Positions 50,801-59,425 of a DNA stretch of 64,000 nt are shown piece after piece. Source of the stretch: Maylandia zebra (Eukaryota; Chordata; Actinopteri; Cichliformes; Cichlidae). The translations under genes were made by a program, and so were the position numbers. How positions within the stretch are numbered: position 1 is the first letter of the stretch; each line of letters begins with the position of its first letter. The notes beneath the pieces were generated by a model. The model was not told the origin of the DNA. It ran no database searches and saw only the letters and a list, made by a program, of their open reading frames with translations. The stretch spans positions 24,452,878-24,516,877 of the forward strand of contig NC_135174.1 in the NCBI RefSeq assembly GCF_041146795.1. Direction: 5' to 3'.

Positions 50801-53173
50801 GGAGAAGAAAAGGTTTAAAGGTTGTTCTATTATTTAAAATCCTTGATGAGCCATAATAAGAGTCAAGGACCCTTATTGGACAGTGTGATTGCCACTTTGA
50901 TGGCATCAGAACACGCTTTAAACATGAGGTGAGCTTTTTAACTGCTAAACTCTCTGCCAAGATGACCAGGTAGTTTCTGCTCAAAGAGTTTCTGCTCAAA
51001 GTAGTTGCCTGATGCAGTTAAAACCTCAGCTGACAAGAAATTTGCAAATCAAACAGCTCAAAGATGGGGTATTTTGAGAAAATTAATACTTATTTATAGT
51101 TGATAGAGATTTTAAAATAACAGGAGCAACTTTCTGGAACAAGAGACCTAATACATATAGTAAACTAAGTGAAGAACGTGCAGTCTTTTCTCGTGACAGT
51201 TTTTCCTGTGCACAGGACAAGCTGTATGCAATGCAAGCCATGTTTATCCTTTTTCTACAAGCAGCCATTCAACTCTGTTCCTGGAATCTATTAAAGTAGT
51301 TTTGCATGATGCACAGTTCCCCATAATTCATCTTATGGGTGCAGCCCCTTCCTTTACTACCCTTTTAGCAGCATTTACCATCCCCAGACTTTGAGGTAAG
51401 AAGCACTGCTGGGACACTGCGCCACTGCAGGTGAGGCGTGAACGACCAGAGGAAAAACATGAAATGGAACAGAGCTGCAGGGATGATGTTTTTAAAGAAA
51501 TATAAACAAACAAGAATTTCCTGACATTTTTATTTAGATAAAATTTAACCTGCATCCTTCTTTTTTAAGTCACTAATGATTAATATTCATGATTGTTAGC
51601 AATAACAGCTGCTAACTAAGGCACGCATGCTTATATTAATGTATATAATTTCCAATTCCCATTAGCATGCCATCATTTGCTAATTAGCACCAAGTAGACA
51701 GTACAGTTAATGGATGCTGATGGAAGTGTCATTTGTTTTGCAGATATTTAGATTTTGGCATTGCATGAAAAGCAGGTATTACTAGCATATAGCTCTTGAG
51801 GTCCTTTACTCTGGTCCAAAGTTATAGTCTGACTAATCATTACAGCCAACAGCAGAAAAAAAAAATCTTGTTAATGTTGTTTGCTGATAAAAAAGGTTAA
51901 AAAATGTTCCTCTTGTTAAAATACCCCAACATACATACTGTGTTTGATTTGGACCAAATGATTTAAAATCAGTGCCACTTTCAACAAAAATCAACAAGTT
52001 ATTATCGTGCATGTGACGGCTGGCACTCCCTGGATGTAAGTGATGGGATGGGCAAGTTCCAGGTGAAATTAGAAGCCATTTGGTTAATGATGCTGCATTT
52101 AAAAATGCAGACAGGAATTTAAACAGAGGCATTCATGGTAGTATGAGTACGGAGGAAATAAGAGTAAGCAGAAACAGGAGGGTGTTTACACAAATGCAAG
52201 GCCTGTAAAATGCCATTGGATTTTCCCACCATTTCAAGACCATTTTAGGGCATTTTGCATATAAAATTATATTTTCAGATAATTATTAACTGATAAATTA
52301 TGCTCTAGATGCCGTTTCTTTCGTCTAGCAGGGTAAACACAGACTAAATTAACACTTACCAATGACACTTTTAGCAAAAGAGGCACTTTTGAGAGTGGCC
52401 AGCCCCAGATCTCCAATCTTGACAGAGCCTGTGGGGCCAGTGATGAAGATATTATCACATTTGAGATCCCGGTGGATGATGGGAGGAGTGCGTGTGTGCA
52501 GGAAGTGCAGCCCTTTCAGGATCTGACGACTCCAGCGCTGGAGCAGCTTCAGCTTCATCTCTTTGAACCTCTTCAAGTACCTAAAAAGAAAAAAAAAAAA
52601 AAAAAAAAAAAGAGGATAAGAATCAGTCCAAACATATCAAAACACGGAAAGAAAAGGAAGCTTTTAAGTGCTACAAAATAATTAATCTCTTATTTTGACA
52701 GCCAAGAGGAAGTTTTAAAATGAGTGAGTTTCCTGAATTCGCTCCTAGAACATTGTTTCCAAAGTAGAGCTTTCATCATTACTTAAAGGAGAAGTTGTCA
52801 AACATGACACAAATATCCTTTTTGGTATGCGAGACTTGGCAAGTTTTATTTAGAAACAGAGCATCAGCTACTTGAGAAAAAAATGAACCGTTTTTAGGTT
52901 TGTGGACTTTGATCTATACATAAACTGCAGTCTTTTATATGCATATACACATGCAACTCTGCAGTTTAATTCAAAAGTGGAACTGGACACAGGGACTCAC
53001 GTCTTGAGCGTGCCTGAGGTCATGAGTTCAGTCACCAGGATGATGCACTTATGGCCCTTCATTGTCGACTTCCAGGAGTCGTGGAAGCGCACAATGTTCG
53101 GATGCTGCAGACCTTTTAGCATCTCCACCTCCTCGCTGAAACGCTGACGCTCTGCCTTGGTTAACTTGCGAGT
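22175..53173 (-). CDS. wnk4: WNK4 lysine-deficient serine/threonine kinase (5' end off-window)
   Basis: Minus-strand exons: 53173-53001, 52580-52360, 50792-50635, 45937-45849, 44519-44300, 43147-42781, 42170-42028, 40776-40703, 39322-39187, 38786-38670, 36232-36059, 31731-31677, 31434-31303, 30080-29233, 28924-28837, 26336-25754, 25398-25193, 25096-25002, then a terminal exon from 23844 that starts with TAA. All phases agree: 3,879 nt, 1,293 codons. Domain order is kinase, autoinhibitory PF2 domain, acidic degron, second PF2-like domain, Pro/Ser-rich region, RFQV, coiled coil, Arg/Ser-rich end. WNK4 phosphorylates SPAK/OSR1 and so regulates NCC/NKCC cotransporters and channels. WNK4 rather than WNK1-3 is indicated by [10 protein letters not shown], by [10 protein letters not shown], by the ending in …LSRM-stop, and by the COA3/CNTD1 neighbours. 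The exon with the glycine loop and catalytic lysine is missing; it should lie right of 64000. Confidence 0.95.
24105..24620. repeat. Dispersed repeat in wnk4 last intron
   Basis: 'catataaaagatgcatgtgg', 'gtgacatcacccattag' and, further on, 'cttccagacccagaag'-like text match a teleost repeat whose first part recurs at 36465-36560 and whose inner part recurs near 700-760. The copy is fragmented. Confidence 0.55.
25002..26336 (-). CDS. wnk4: wnk4 C-terminal exons: RFQV docking motif, coiled coil, RRxS sites
   Basis: Exons 26336-25754, 25398-25193 and 25096-25002. The first carries VGRFQVT, whose RFQV (26307-26296) is the docking motif for the CCT domains of SPAK/OSR1. It also carries acidic runs (EEDEDEEE) and the [13 protein letters not shown] patch matching human YSSLCLSSEESES. 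The second gives the coiled coil ([20 protein letters not shown], with the His-Gln pair conserved in WNKs) and [20 protein letters not shown]. The second and third together supply [11 protein letters not shown] and RRNSLGG, equivalents of human WNK4 phosphosites near S1169, S1180 and S1196 (SGK1/PKA-type). The chain ends FATDLSRM. The intron at 25097-25192 is only 96 bp. Confidence 0.93.
27045..27160 (+). repeat. tRNA-derived SINE fragment
   Basis: The text 'gaggtagagttgtgtattaa' and 'cggaaggtcggtagatcggt' followed by 'tcccggctactcccgg' resembles the tRNA-like head of a fish SINE with a decayed A box and B box. It is a different SINE from the one at 16473. No tail was identified. It lies in a wnk4 intron. 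Confidence 0.6.
28837..31731 (-). CDS. wnk4: wnk4 Pro/Ser-rich region exons
   Basis: Exons 31731-31677, 31434-31303, 30080-29233 and 28924-28837. The 848-bp exon encodes His/Pro/Ser-rich disorder and a hydrophobic stretch, [18 protein letters not shown], which lines up with PLLSLASAFSLAVMTVAQS of human WNK4 and so anchors the alignment. A serine-rich run ([13 protein letters not shown]) and poly-Pro (TPPPPPP) follow. The short 55-bp exon reads [19 protein letters not shown]. The 132-bp exon is phase 1 to phase 1 (44 codons), so it could be skipped without frame change. It was called from its acceptor (cgtcttag), donor (gtaaat) and phase, not from homology. Confidence 0.85.
32171..33751 (+). 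mobile_element. hAT-type MITE interrupted by a Tc1-like element
   Basis: The outer element starts cagagg (decayed cagggg) at 32171 and ends cccctg at 33751. It is flanked by perfect 8-bp duplications, ctctaaca at 32163-32170 and 33752-33759. Without the inner insert (32220-33572 plus one TA) it is about 227 bp and matches the MITE at 18752-18977 over its whole length. It lies in the wnk4 intron between 31731 and 36059. Confidence 0.92.
32220..33572 (+). mobile_element. Non-autonomous Tc1-like transposon with long inverted repeats
   Basis: The ends are cactcaacaaaaatataaac and its reverse complement, flanked by TA at 32218-32219 and 33573-33574, as expected for Tc1/mariner. The inverted repeats run about 270 bp (roughly 32220-32490 and 33300-33572) and are almost identical, so insertion is recent. 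Between them lies a Tc1-type transposase gene: a paired-like helix-turn-helix region ([18 protein letters not shown]…), the first catalytic Asp in TDESWF, and the last catalytic Glu in SPDMSPIEH. The segment between these, which should hold the second Asp, is deleted and the frame shifts across the scar (about 33000-33015). The protein cannot be catalytic, but the ends could be mobilised in trans. Confidence 0.93.
33930..34575. repeat. Possible degenerate hAT-like repeat
   Basis: 'gagcagggctgtaaaacataa' near 33933 and 'tagtttgacaatcttgcttta' near 34553 resemble the facing ends of a fish hAT-type element ('…gctgtcaaacat…'). The interior contains 'ttcatgagtaaatcacat' and a T17 run. Evidence is end similarity only. 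Confidence 0.35.
34580..36058. other. wnk4 intron sequence, nothing recognised
   Basis: AT-rich intronic DNA on the plus strand with short open frames that have no homology. No repeat family or splice-compatible minus-strand exon could be assigned here. Confidence 0.4.
36059..39322 (-). CDS. wnk4: wnk4 second PF2-like domain exons
   Basis: Exons 39322-39187, 38786-38670 and 36232-36059, all ending at phase 0. They read [15 protein letters not shown], an Arg-rich hinge ([14 protein letters not shown]), then [39 protein letters not shown], and [20 protein letters not shown]. These are nearly identical to the conserved second PF2-like (CCT-type) domain of WNK kinases and are among the best evidence for the family. 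The first of these exons follows a 15-base pure T tract (minus strand). Confidence 0.95.
36465..36560 (+). repeat. Dispersed repeat fragment
   Basis: 'gacatagactgtatatcaaa', 'gatggttgtgggcactgtg' and 'acatcacccattagtttgtg' match the head of the same teleost repeat found at 24105. It lies in a wnk4 intron. Confidence 0.55.
38134..38540 (-). mobile_element. Tc1-like transposon remnant (minus strand)
   Basis: The plus-strand text 'ggaatggcacccggtgtggt', 'aaaatcccagtagatc', 'gaaatactcagaccaacc' and 'tgatgctcagtttgaacttc' reads on the minus strand as the 5' half of the Tc1-like family also seen at 8625 and 59095. It is internally deleted and broken. It ends about 130 bp from wnk4 exon 38786-38670. 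Confidence 0.75.
40703..42170 (-). CDS. wnk4: wnk4 linker exons
   Basis: Exons 42170-42028 and 40776-40703. After the degron exon they read [19 protein letters not shown], then a Pro-rich stretch ending ISLRFPS, then [19 protein letters not shown] and NSPVES. Human WNK4 has [13 protein letters not shown] at the same place. Junction phases are 1-0 and 0-2, matching neighbours. The region is otherwise probably disordered. Confidence 0.88.
41240..41700 (+). repeat. Dispersed teleost repeat split by a MITE
   Basis: 'gttagaggtttcttcctgtt', 'gtcaccaagtgcttgatcat' and 'ggtctttaccttacaa' precede the insert, and 'ccttacaatataaagcacc', 'ttgagctgattgttgtgaat' and 'tggcactatgtaagtgaaac' follow it. These are the two halves of a very common fish retroelement 3' end. 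Confidence 0.7.
41421..41630 (+). mobile_element. hAT-type MITE, 210 bp
   Basis: It starts caggggtgtccaactcc and ends in a decayed …gttgaacagcccg. Exact 8-bp duplications ccttacaa flank it (41413-41420 and 41631-41638). It lacks about 16 bp (the 'gtgttgacccagg' segment) present in the copy at 18752. It sits inside a dispersed repeat. Confidence 0.9.
42781..44519 (-). CDS. wnk4: wnk4 autoinhibitory PF2 domain and KLHL3-type acidic degron exons
   Basis: Exons 44519-44300 and 43147-42781. The first finishes the kinase C-lobe ([14 protein letters not shown]) and enters the PF2 domain ([36 protein letters not shown]). The second continues [20 protein letters not shown], then a basic helix with poly-Lys/Gln. 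Near its end, [10 protein letters not shown] is encoded at 42847-42818. Human WNK4 has EPEEPEADQH there, the motif bound by KLHL3-CUL3 and mutated in familial hyperkalaemic hypertension. [11 protein letters not shown] follows, joining the next exon at phase 1. Confidence 0.95.
45849..53173 (-). CDS. wnk4: wnk4 kinase-domain exons (subdomains III-XI)
   Basis: Exons 53173-53001, 52580-52360, 50792-50635 and 45937-45849. In order they give [20 protein letters not shown] and [18 protein letters not shown] with [13 protein letters not shown] (catalytic Asp) and IGDLGLATL (the DLG and chloride-sensing leucines known for WNKs); the activation loop [10 protein letters not shown] with both conserved serines and [16 protein letters not shown]; then [20 protein letters not shown]. 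The glycine-rich loop and the WNK-specific lysine are in the missing upstream exon. Phases run 0-2, 2-1, 1-0, 0-2. Confidence 0.96.
47776..48165. mobile_element. Tc1/mariner-type MITE
   Basis: It begins 'actacatggacaaaagtggtg' (first bases approximate) and ends with the facing 'caatacttttgtccatattg', so the terminal inverted repeats share atggacaaaagt. This is the end sequence of a known type of fish Tc1-like element. The interior keeps 'tcagtgaagtctttag' but no transposase. Confidence 0.65.
48310..48490 (+). mobile_element. Tc1-like transposase remnant
   Basis: 'gaagaacttgactggcctgc' and 'cagtgtcggacctcactggt' match the 3' part of a fish Tc1-like transposase gene (region before the last Glu and after it), with a scrambled middle. 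It is adjacent to the MITE at 47776, possibly from one ancestral element. Confidence 0.6.
48843..49519. mobile_element. MITE with 'tagggctgt' terminal inverted repeats
   Basis: It starts tagggctgttcgatgtaacg and ends …tcatatcgcacagccctа-type sequence (cgcacagcccta). Subterminal AT-rich arms are alike: 'gatatatatcagatgacgat' and 'gttatcggacgatagaattc'. A GC-richer core has CpGs. It is a familiar non-autonomous element type in fish; flanking A/G-rich sequence hides the target duplication. Confidence 0.7.
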
Positions 53174-56100
53174 CTGTGTAAAAAAAAAAAAAAAAGTTAC
53201 CGTAATAGGTATTTATTAATATTAAACACTTTTAAGACATCAATATGTTGACCACCTTCAGGATATGAACATTAAAAAAAAAAAAAAAGACTTAAAATCT
53301 GCCGATCATGTAAAATGATTGAAAGCTTTACAACCATGACTAAGTGGGGTAAGATTGCTTTGCCATAAAAATCCAGTTGTGTTGATGGTTGAGTTGTAGC
53401 TGTAGTAAAATTTTAACGTGCACATGCTCTGGTCTCGTCAGGGTTTTGTTTGATTACATAAGTTGGCAGCAATAAACACAGCAAATACAAATGCATGGGA
53501 GCGATCTGATAAATCACTGTTACGTTAGCTAATGAGCTCACTGTGGGATTGGAAACCACAGGTTCATCCATCTGGGTGACCCTCCAGTTGCATAACAACA
53601 TTTATTTTCCAATGAGAGGAGCTCTGACTTTAAAAATTTACGGAGGAAGTTTCTAAAATCTGTGTAAAACTGCACTGAACCAAACACAGCAATCACATCG
53701 GACAAACAAAGACATTTTTGTGCTTCCTTCTGGATGAATGGCCCAATTTAGCGACTGGTGGAGTAACTCTGCCTGCGGTGGGCGGTTGGTGGAAAACTCC
53801 CAAGAGACTTCAGGACCATGAATTCTGTATTGAGGTAGATTTCTGGGGGAAAAAAAAAAAAAAAAGCTCTACATGTGTTTATGCTTACAATCAGCTTGAC
53901 CACTGCTGTCTCCCTCCTCTCGACGTTTTCCCAGCGAGGCTAATGCTGAGCTATCAACACAGGAGGCAGACTGCCTGAAGAACTGCACAGTCTGATGTCA
54001 CACAACGAAACGCTACTCTTACCTGCGTCAGTCACCTGTCAAACTGTCATATTACACCAGCAGCCCGAGTATGTGGCACTGAGCTCAAAGGCGAAACACA
54101 AAGGAGACCTCTGACCAAGTGAATTACTTTTAGGTCAACAGTGATCAGTTTATGATGTGAGGACAGGCTGCAGCTTATTCCTCATATATAAAGAGCTCTG
54201 TCAGAAACACTAAAAGCTTTGCATAAAAGAAAAACATCTTGGCGTAAGGGTCAAAAGAAATAGTTAGAACTGCATTCAAAAAAGCTATTAAGCAAATAAG
54301 AGTAAGTCACTTCAATTTTAAGCTAATTTTTGATGGCTACACTTAAATTAGCTTTATGGACACTGAGGAGTAGAGCCGTAATGGGATTATGTGCTCTGAA
54401 AATAAGGGAAAATATGCAACATGATACAAATTATGGCATGTTTGCAGCTTGCATGAGCCAGGGCGAGTCAATGAGTGTACGGTTTGATGTGCATCTGGAT
54501 ATTTATGCATCTAAGATGACAACATCAGATAACTCTCCTGCAGAGAGTCACCTGTGCAAAGAAATGAAAGCTGTTTGCAGGACAGAGGCGGGGCAACTTG
54601 TGGCACGCAGTCTAGCCACTTGGAGTCCCGGACGCCCCCAAAACCACAAGATTTACTACAGCTTGGCAAGCAAGATGGCACGGCTGCAAATGACAACAGC
54701 ATAAAATGCAGGCCTTCTTGGAAAACCAAAATCTTGCAGTAGCAACTGTGAAATACAGCGTTCAGAAAAATGTGAGCTGCCAAACTAAGCGGCACCGATC
54801 ATGGGTGATTACTTCATGTGACTCATCCAAACCCGTCCTCTATTTAAAGCAACCATTGTTCATTTAAAAAGCCAATAACTGAACATTATTGGGGGGGAAA
54901 TTAGCTGCAGATGGAGACAAGAAAAGCAAATTATGAGCTGCATTAATCATCTAATTACACTGTTGTTGATACTGGCCAATTTCAGGGTGACTTAACAACA
55001 CCTCCTCCCAGTAAAGACATTCACTTAAGCTGTGACTAACAGAGGAATTGAAAACTGATCGTGTTCCATTATGTTTTGGTTTTACTCCAACCGTTTTCTC
55101 ATTAGGGCAGCGGCTGTTTGATCAGAGTATAACTTCATAAGCAGGAATATTCATTTTATTATTACAGACAACTGTAGCCCGTTTTAGTTATAAGCCCTGC
55201 CCTCTGGCATTTCCTAAAGAAGATACCCCCATTCTGCAAGGCCTCTATCCAACTTTTCCATGGTATATTAGCAGGCCTGCATCTGTCCCAAACCTCTCAC
55301 TCTCTCTTTCTTCCACCTCCCCTCTCTGAGAATCAAGGCCAACATAGGTTGCATAACACCAGAGAAAGCGATGCAGGGGGGGAGCAACAACAAAAACAAA
55401 TAATCTCCATTTTGAAAGGACAAGTGGGTATATCAATAAAACAACCTCAGAGTCAGAGGTGTGTGAGCATGCCTCTGCAAAAGCTTTTCTTCTACTGCAG
55501 CCTCTTCCAGCTAGATGATTTATTCTTAGCCACTCAGAGGTGTGTGTGTGTTAAGTTGGGGGTCTGCAATGGTTGGGGTTGGAAATACTTCAGTTCAGAG
55601 CCACATAAGTGGAGTTATATAAGCAGTGTTGATGGTAGAGGAGGCAGGGGTATTAAGAAGTCCCTGTCAGCGCCCCTATTATGAGAACAGGGACATGGAC
55701 ACAGCATGTCAGACAACATTTGCACCAAACCAGGTGGTGTGCAGTGCATACTCTGTCTTAGTACAGGAATGAACTGTGTGCATTTAAACAGACGCAGAAG
55801 GTATGTACGCGAGTTGGGGAACATCCAGTCAATGCAGATGGACTGCAGCATCCGCAGGAATCTTAACTAAATGCAGAGTGAAAAGTAGGGCAAGTAAAAA
55901 AAAGAAGAAGAAGAAAGAATTCAGTCTCACTACGTATAGCCTGCAGGAATGCGTCTTAAAGGTTTCAACTGACTTTTCAGTTCATTTCTCCTGCAAAAAT
56001 ATAATTCTATATCAGCCAGGAGTTTATTTTGTGATTATTCAATGACAGACCTTTAGGCACAGTGTAATAATAATGGTTACTTTTAATTAGGTAATGCAGT

Positions 56101-56174
56101 AAGTCATTACCAAACCCTGTAGTAAACAATGGATTCTAACATCACCCACTGGTTTTAAATGCTGCATGATTAAT

Positions 56175-56365
56175 CTTCTTGAACTGCTGCTCTTCAGCTG
56201 CTCCCTTTAGGGGTCACCACAGCAGATGATGTGTCACACCAACCCTCTGTATGTCCTCCTTTACTCCATCCATGAATCTCCTCTGTGGACATCGTCTTTT
56301 CTCCCTGCCTGGCAGCTACATAGTCACCCTCTTTCTAGACATCTTCCTTTGTCCAATATATGCCA
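56175..56365 (+). repeat. Dispersed teleost retroelement fragment
   Basis: 'tcagctgctccctttagggg' with 'tcaccacagcagatgatgtg', 'ccatccatgaatctcctctg' and 'ccctgcctggcagctacat' match a very common fish repeat thought to be the 3' part of a non-LTR element. It is a partial, diverged copy. Confidence 0.65.
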
Positions 56366-58059
56366 CATTGTATTCATTAAGACTTAAAAATAGTGATTTA
56401 ATGTCAAAGATCAAACGGTTCAGGGGTCTTTTGAGTCTTCAGACAAGCCAGCTGCTTGTACACATTTTAGCTGTAATTTACGTATGATTCTAACATGTAA
56501 TTATTGTTTGGAAATGAGTGACATTGAGGGCGTGTCTCGTCCTTAAGCAACCAATCAGCACGCTTAAATAGAAGTCTAGCTTTCGACTTCCCAAAAAGAA
56601 AAACAAAATGATTCATTTTGTTTTTAAATTTTAACATATTTTAGATAAAATTTGGATAACATTTTTTGTATAAAAAGCCATGCTAACAGTATGTTAGTTC
56701 CATTCCCTTGTGGTTTATTCCTTCATTAAACACTGCAAGATAGCATCAACTGCTGCACCCTCAGCTAAACGGCTGCTAGTTTGTGCACAATTGCTTTCCT
56801 CCATTAGCTCCAGTACTAGCAGGCTTTAGCCATGCATGAAAAGTTCCATGTTGTTTCATAAGTTAAACATAATCTCTTGCCAAATAATTGCTAGCTCTAT
56901 ATTTTAACATGATTTTTTTGTTGTTTTCTGTCAAGAAATTAAAGTTTAACTGGAAGAATTTGGGTTTTAATATGTTGGCGCAAGAACAAATTGCAATCTG
57001 CGATTTTCTAGCGCTAACTATTTAAATTTGTAAACCAAACAAATAACTCATCAGTTAAAAGAAGGGAAAGATCAACTGATTATTAGTAGAAAAGTTCAGT
57101 TGTTGAATAATAAGAATAGTAGTAGCTATAACAGTAGTTCACCTTATTGATGTAATATTTTGATCATATTGTATTCAATTTTATTGAGCAACATACTCTT
57201 TATTCTATATTTGTTGTGGTTAAGTCGATTTAAACTGCGGTAACAAAGGAATTTCCCAACTCTGGGACAAATAATGTGTATCCTATCTTAAACTCTGTGT
57301 AAACCCGCTTTGGGACTAAGGCAAGTTTTCCCTCCTCTTCCTGTCATTAAGTTATTATTTAAAGTGACGCTAACAGGCAATAACTCCTGTGTCCTGTGAC
57401 GCTGACAGTGAGGAGCCCAGCAGATAAAAACCAGAGTTTGTCTTGACCCTTTAACGACAGGAGGAGAACCTGCGCAGTTGCAGAATTAACAAACTAGTGT
57501 CCATCGGAGACCGTGATGACAGACTTGCCAAAAGTGAGGATTGAGGTCAAAGGCAACGTGGGAAAAAAGTCTGACCTCACAGCACTGAAACTGACATGCC
57601 CTCCCCTTGACTGACATACAGTTTGTATAAACACGCACGTAGGCACCTGCACTGGCACAGGGTCACATTTAGATGTTTGCAGGTGAGAACTGAAGCAGCA
57701 GTGTGCTCTTTCCAAGAAAACCTGACATGGTCTGTAAATGGAGCAGGCAGAGGGAGGTTAGCCATTAATCTCATAAGGATTGGGGAGTCAAACCAGCCTC
57801 TGACTGCTGCTCTCCTTCTGAGAGGCTGAATCGACTTGTGGCGCCCGCTAATTAGATACAGGATTACACTATCTCTTATGTGTTTTAATCATGAAAAGCA
57901 GCCTGTCATAAAGTCTTTGCCAGTGCTGCTCAGACACTTTCAACATCATATTGCATTTTAGGGTTAATTTTGACACTGATACTGTTATCTTATAAAATTT
58001 TATGCATTTCACTTTATAGTTGGAAAAACGACTTTTACATGTGGTGACACTGTTTATAG

Positions 58060-58130
58060 CAGCGGTGGGCAATTAATTTCCCCAAGTGGTCACAATTAAG
58101 ACCCAAGTGTAACATATACTATTACCAGTA
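58060..58130 (+). repeat. Possible hAT-like end fragment
   Basis: 'agcagcggtgggcaattaat' followed by 'ttccccaagtggtcacaatt' resembles the terminal part of a fish hAT-derived repeat. There is no second end. Confidence 0.35.
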
Positions 58131-59094
58131 GCAGTTTTTGGAGAGATTAAAACAAAAACAAAAAAATTACTGAGCCGAATTGAGTTCACCTTATTGGTTG
58201 GATTTGGTTTATAGGATACCGACTTGGTCGATTCGACCTCTACTACAAGGCTATGTTTGTTTGCAAGCTGGGAGATCTTTTATCGCCTGTTGACTTTGTT
58301 ATTCTTGACATCTCTTAACCTATCTGGTGTTTGCTTTTAGTAACTCATTAAAACGTCAGTCTTCTAGAAACTGCTCTGCATATATAGTACCATCCTGCAC
58401 CTTCTCTGAGACTTCTTTTAAAGGGTTAGTCCTCTTGCCCTTTAGGCTGAGCATTGCGTCACGCAGTTACAGAGATGTGGAACTTTTCCTTGCAGGTTAC
58501 ATCTTTGATTGGCTCTGTCATTTTCTGTTGGCAGCTTGTAAGTAAGTAGTTCCTTAAACTTCAATTAGAAACTTTTGAAAATGCCAGCACAGTAAATGTG
58601 AATATGGACGATCAGTAGTTCTTAAACGACGTCATGTTCATGGCTTGTGAACTTGGCTGGTGTTTATGCAGTAACCTGAGGATCATTTTGAGCTGTAACA
58701 CCTTTCAGTTGATATCGGAGCAATCTCAGGTCAAGAAAAACAGATGGAAGGACACTGACTCCTATCAGATGAAATAACTCTGCAAGGAAAGGATGTTTGG
58801 AAATGCCACAGTGCACAATATAATAGCTGTTCTGTCTAATAGTATGATGAGTGTAAAAGGAACAAACACTTTGTCCTCCACAGGAAACATTGAATCACTG
58901 AAAGATCACAAGATGCCTGAAGGTTGCAACCTGGAAGAGAGCTGCCTTAAAAATAAAGCCAAATAGTTCAACTCGATGACTCCAAATGAGACTAAAAGAG
59001 TAGAAAAGGTTTACTTATGGGTCACACAAATTCTATTTTTTTTTTTTTAAGCTTTTTGTACTGTTCATAATGACACGAGTCTTTATCAGGAAAT

Positions 59095-59425
59095 AGACTT
59101 GAGTTCACACACAGTCATCCCCAGGGTTAAGAGAATGGCCAGAAAAAAAGAAAATATCAAGTTAGTGGCAAAAGAAAGGCCACACTGCTTTAAACTCATA
59201 GGACAGGAACAGCACAAATACAACACAACACAACACCAATAACCACTCTTTACAACCAAGGTATGGAGAAAAGGTGGCATGGTTGGAACTGAGTGATGCT
59301 AATGTGTCCATATGGCCCAATATGTTTCCACATAACATCAATATGTTTGTTGAATTTATGCCACAATAAATTAAAGCAATTTTGAAGGCTAAATAAAGGA
59401 GGTCCAACCTGGTACTAGCAAGGTG
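59095..59425 (+). mobile_element. Tc1-like transposon remnant, deleted
   Basis: 'aataaccactctttacaacc', 'aaggtatggagaaaaggtgg' and, at the end, 'ggaggtccaacctggtacta' plus 'gcaaggtgtacagattaaag' match the middle and 3' terminus of the Tc1-like family at 8625 and 38134. Most of the transposase region between is deleted. Confidence 0.75.
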
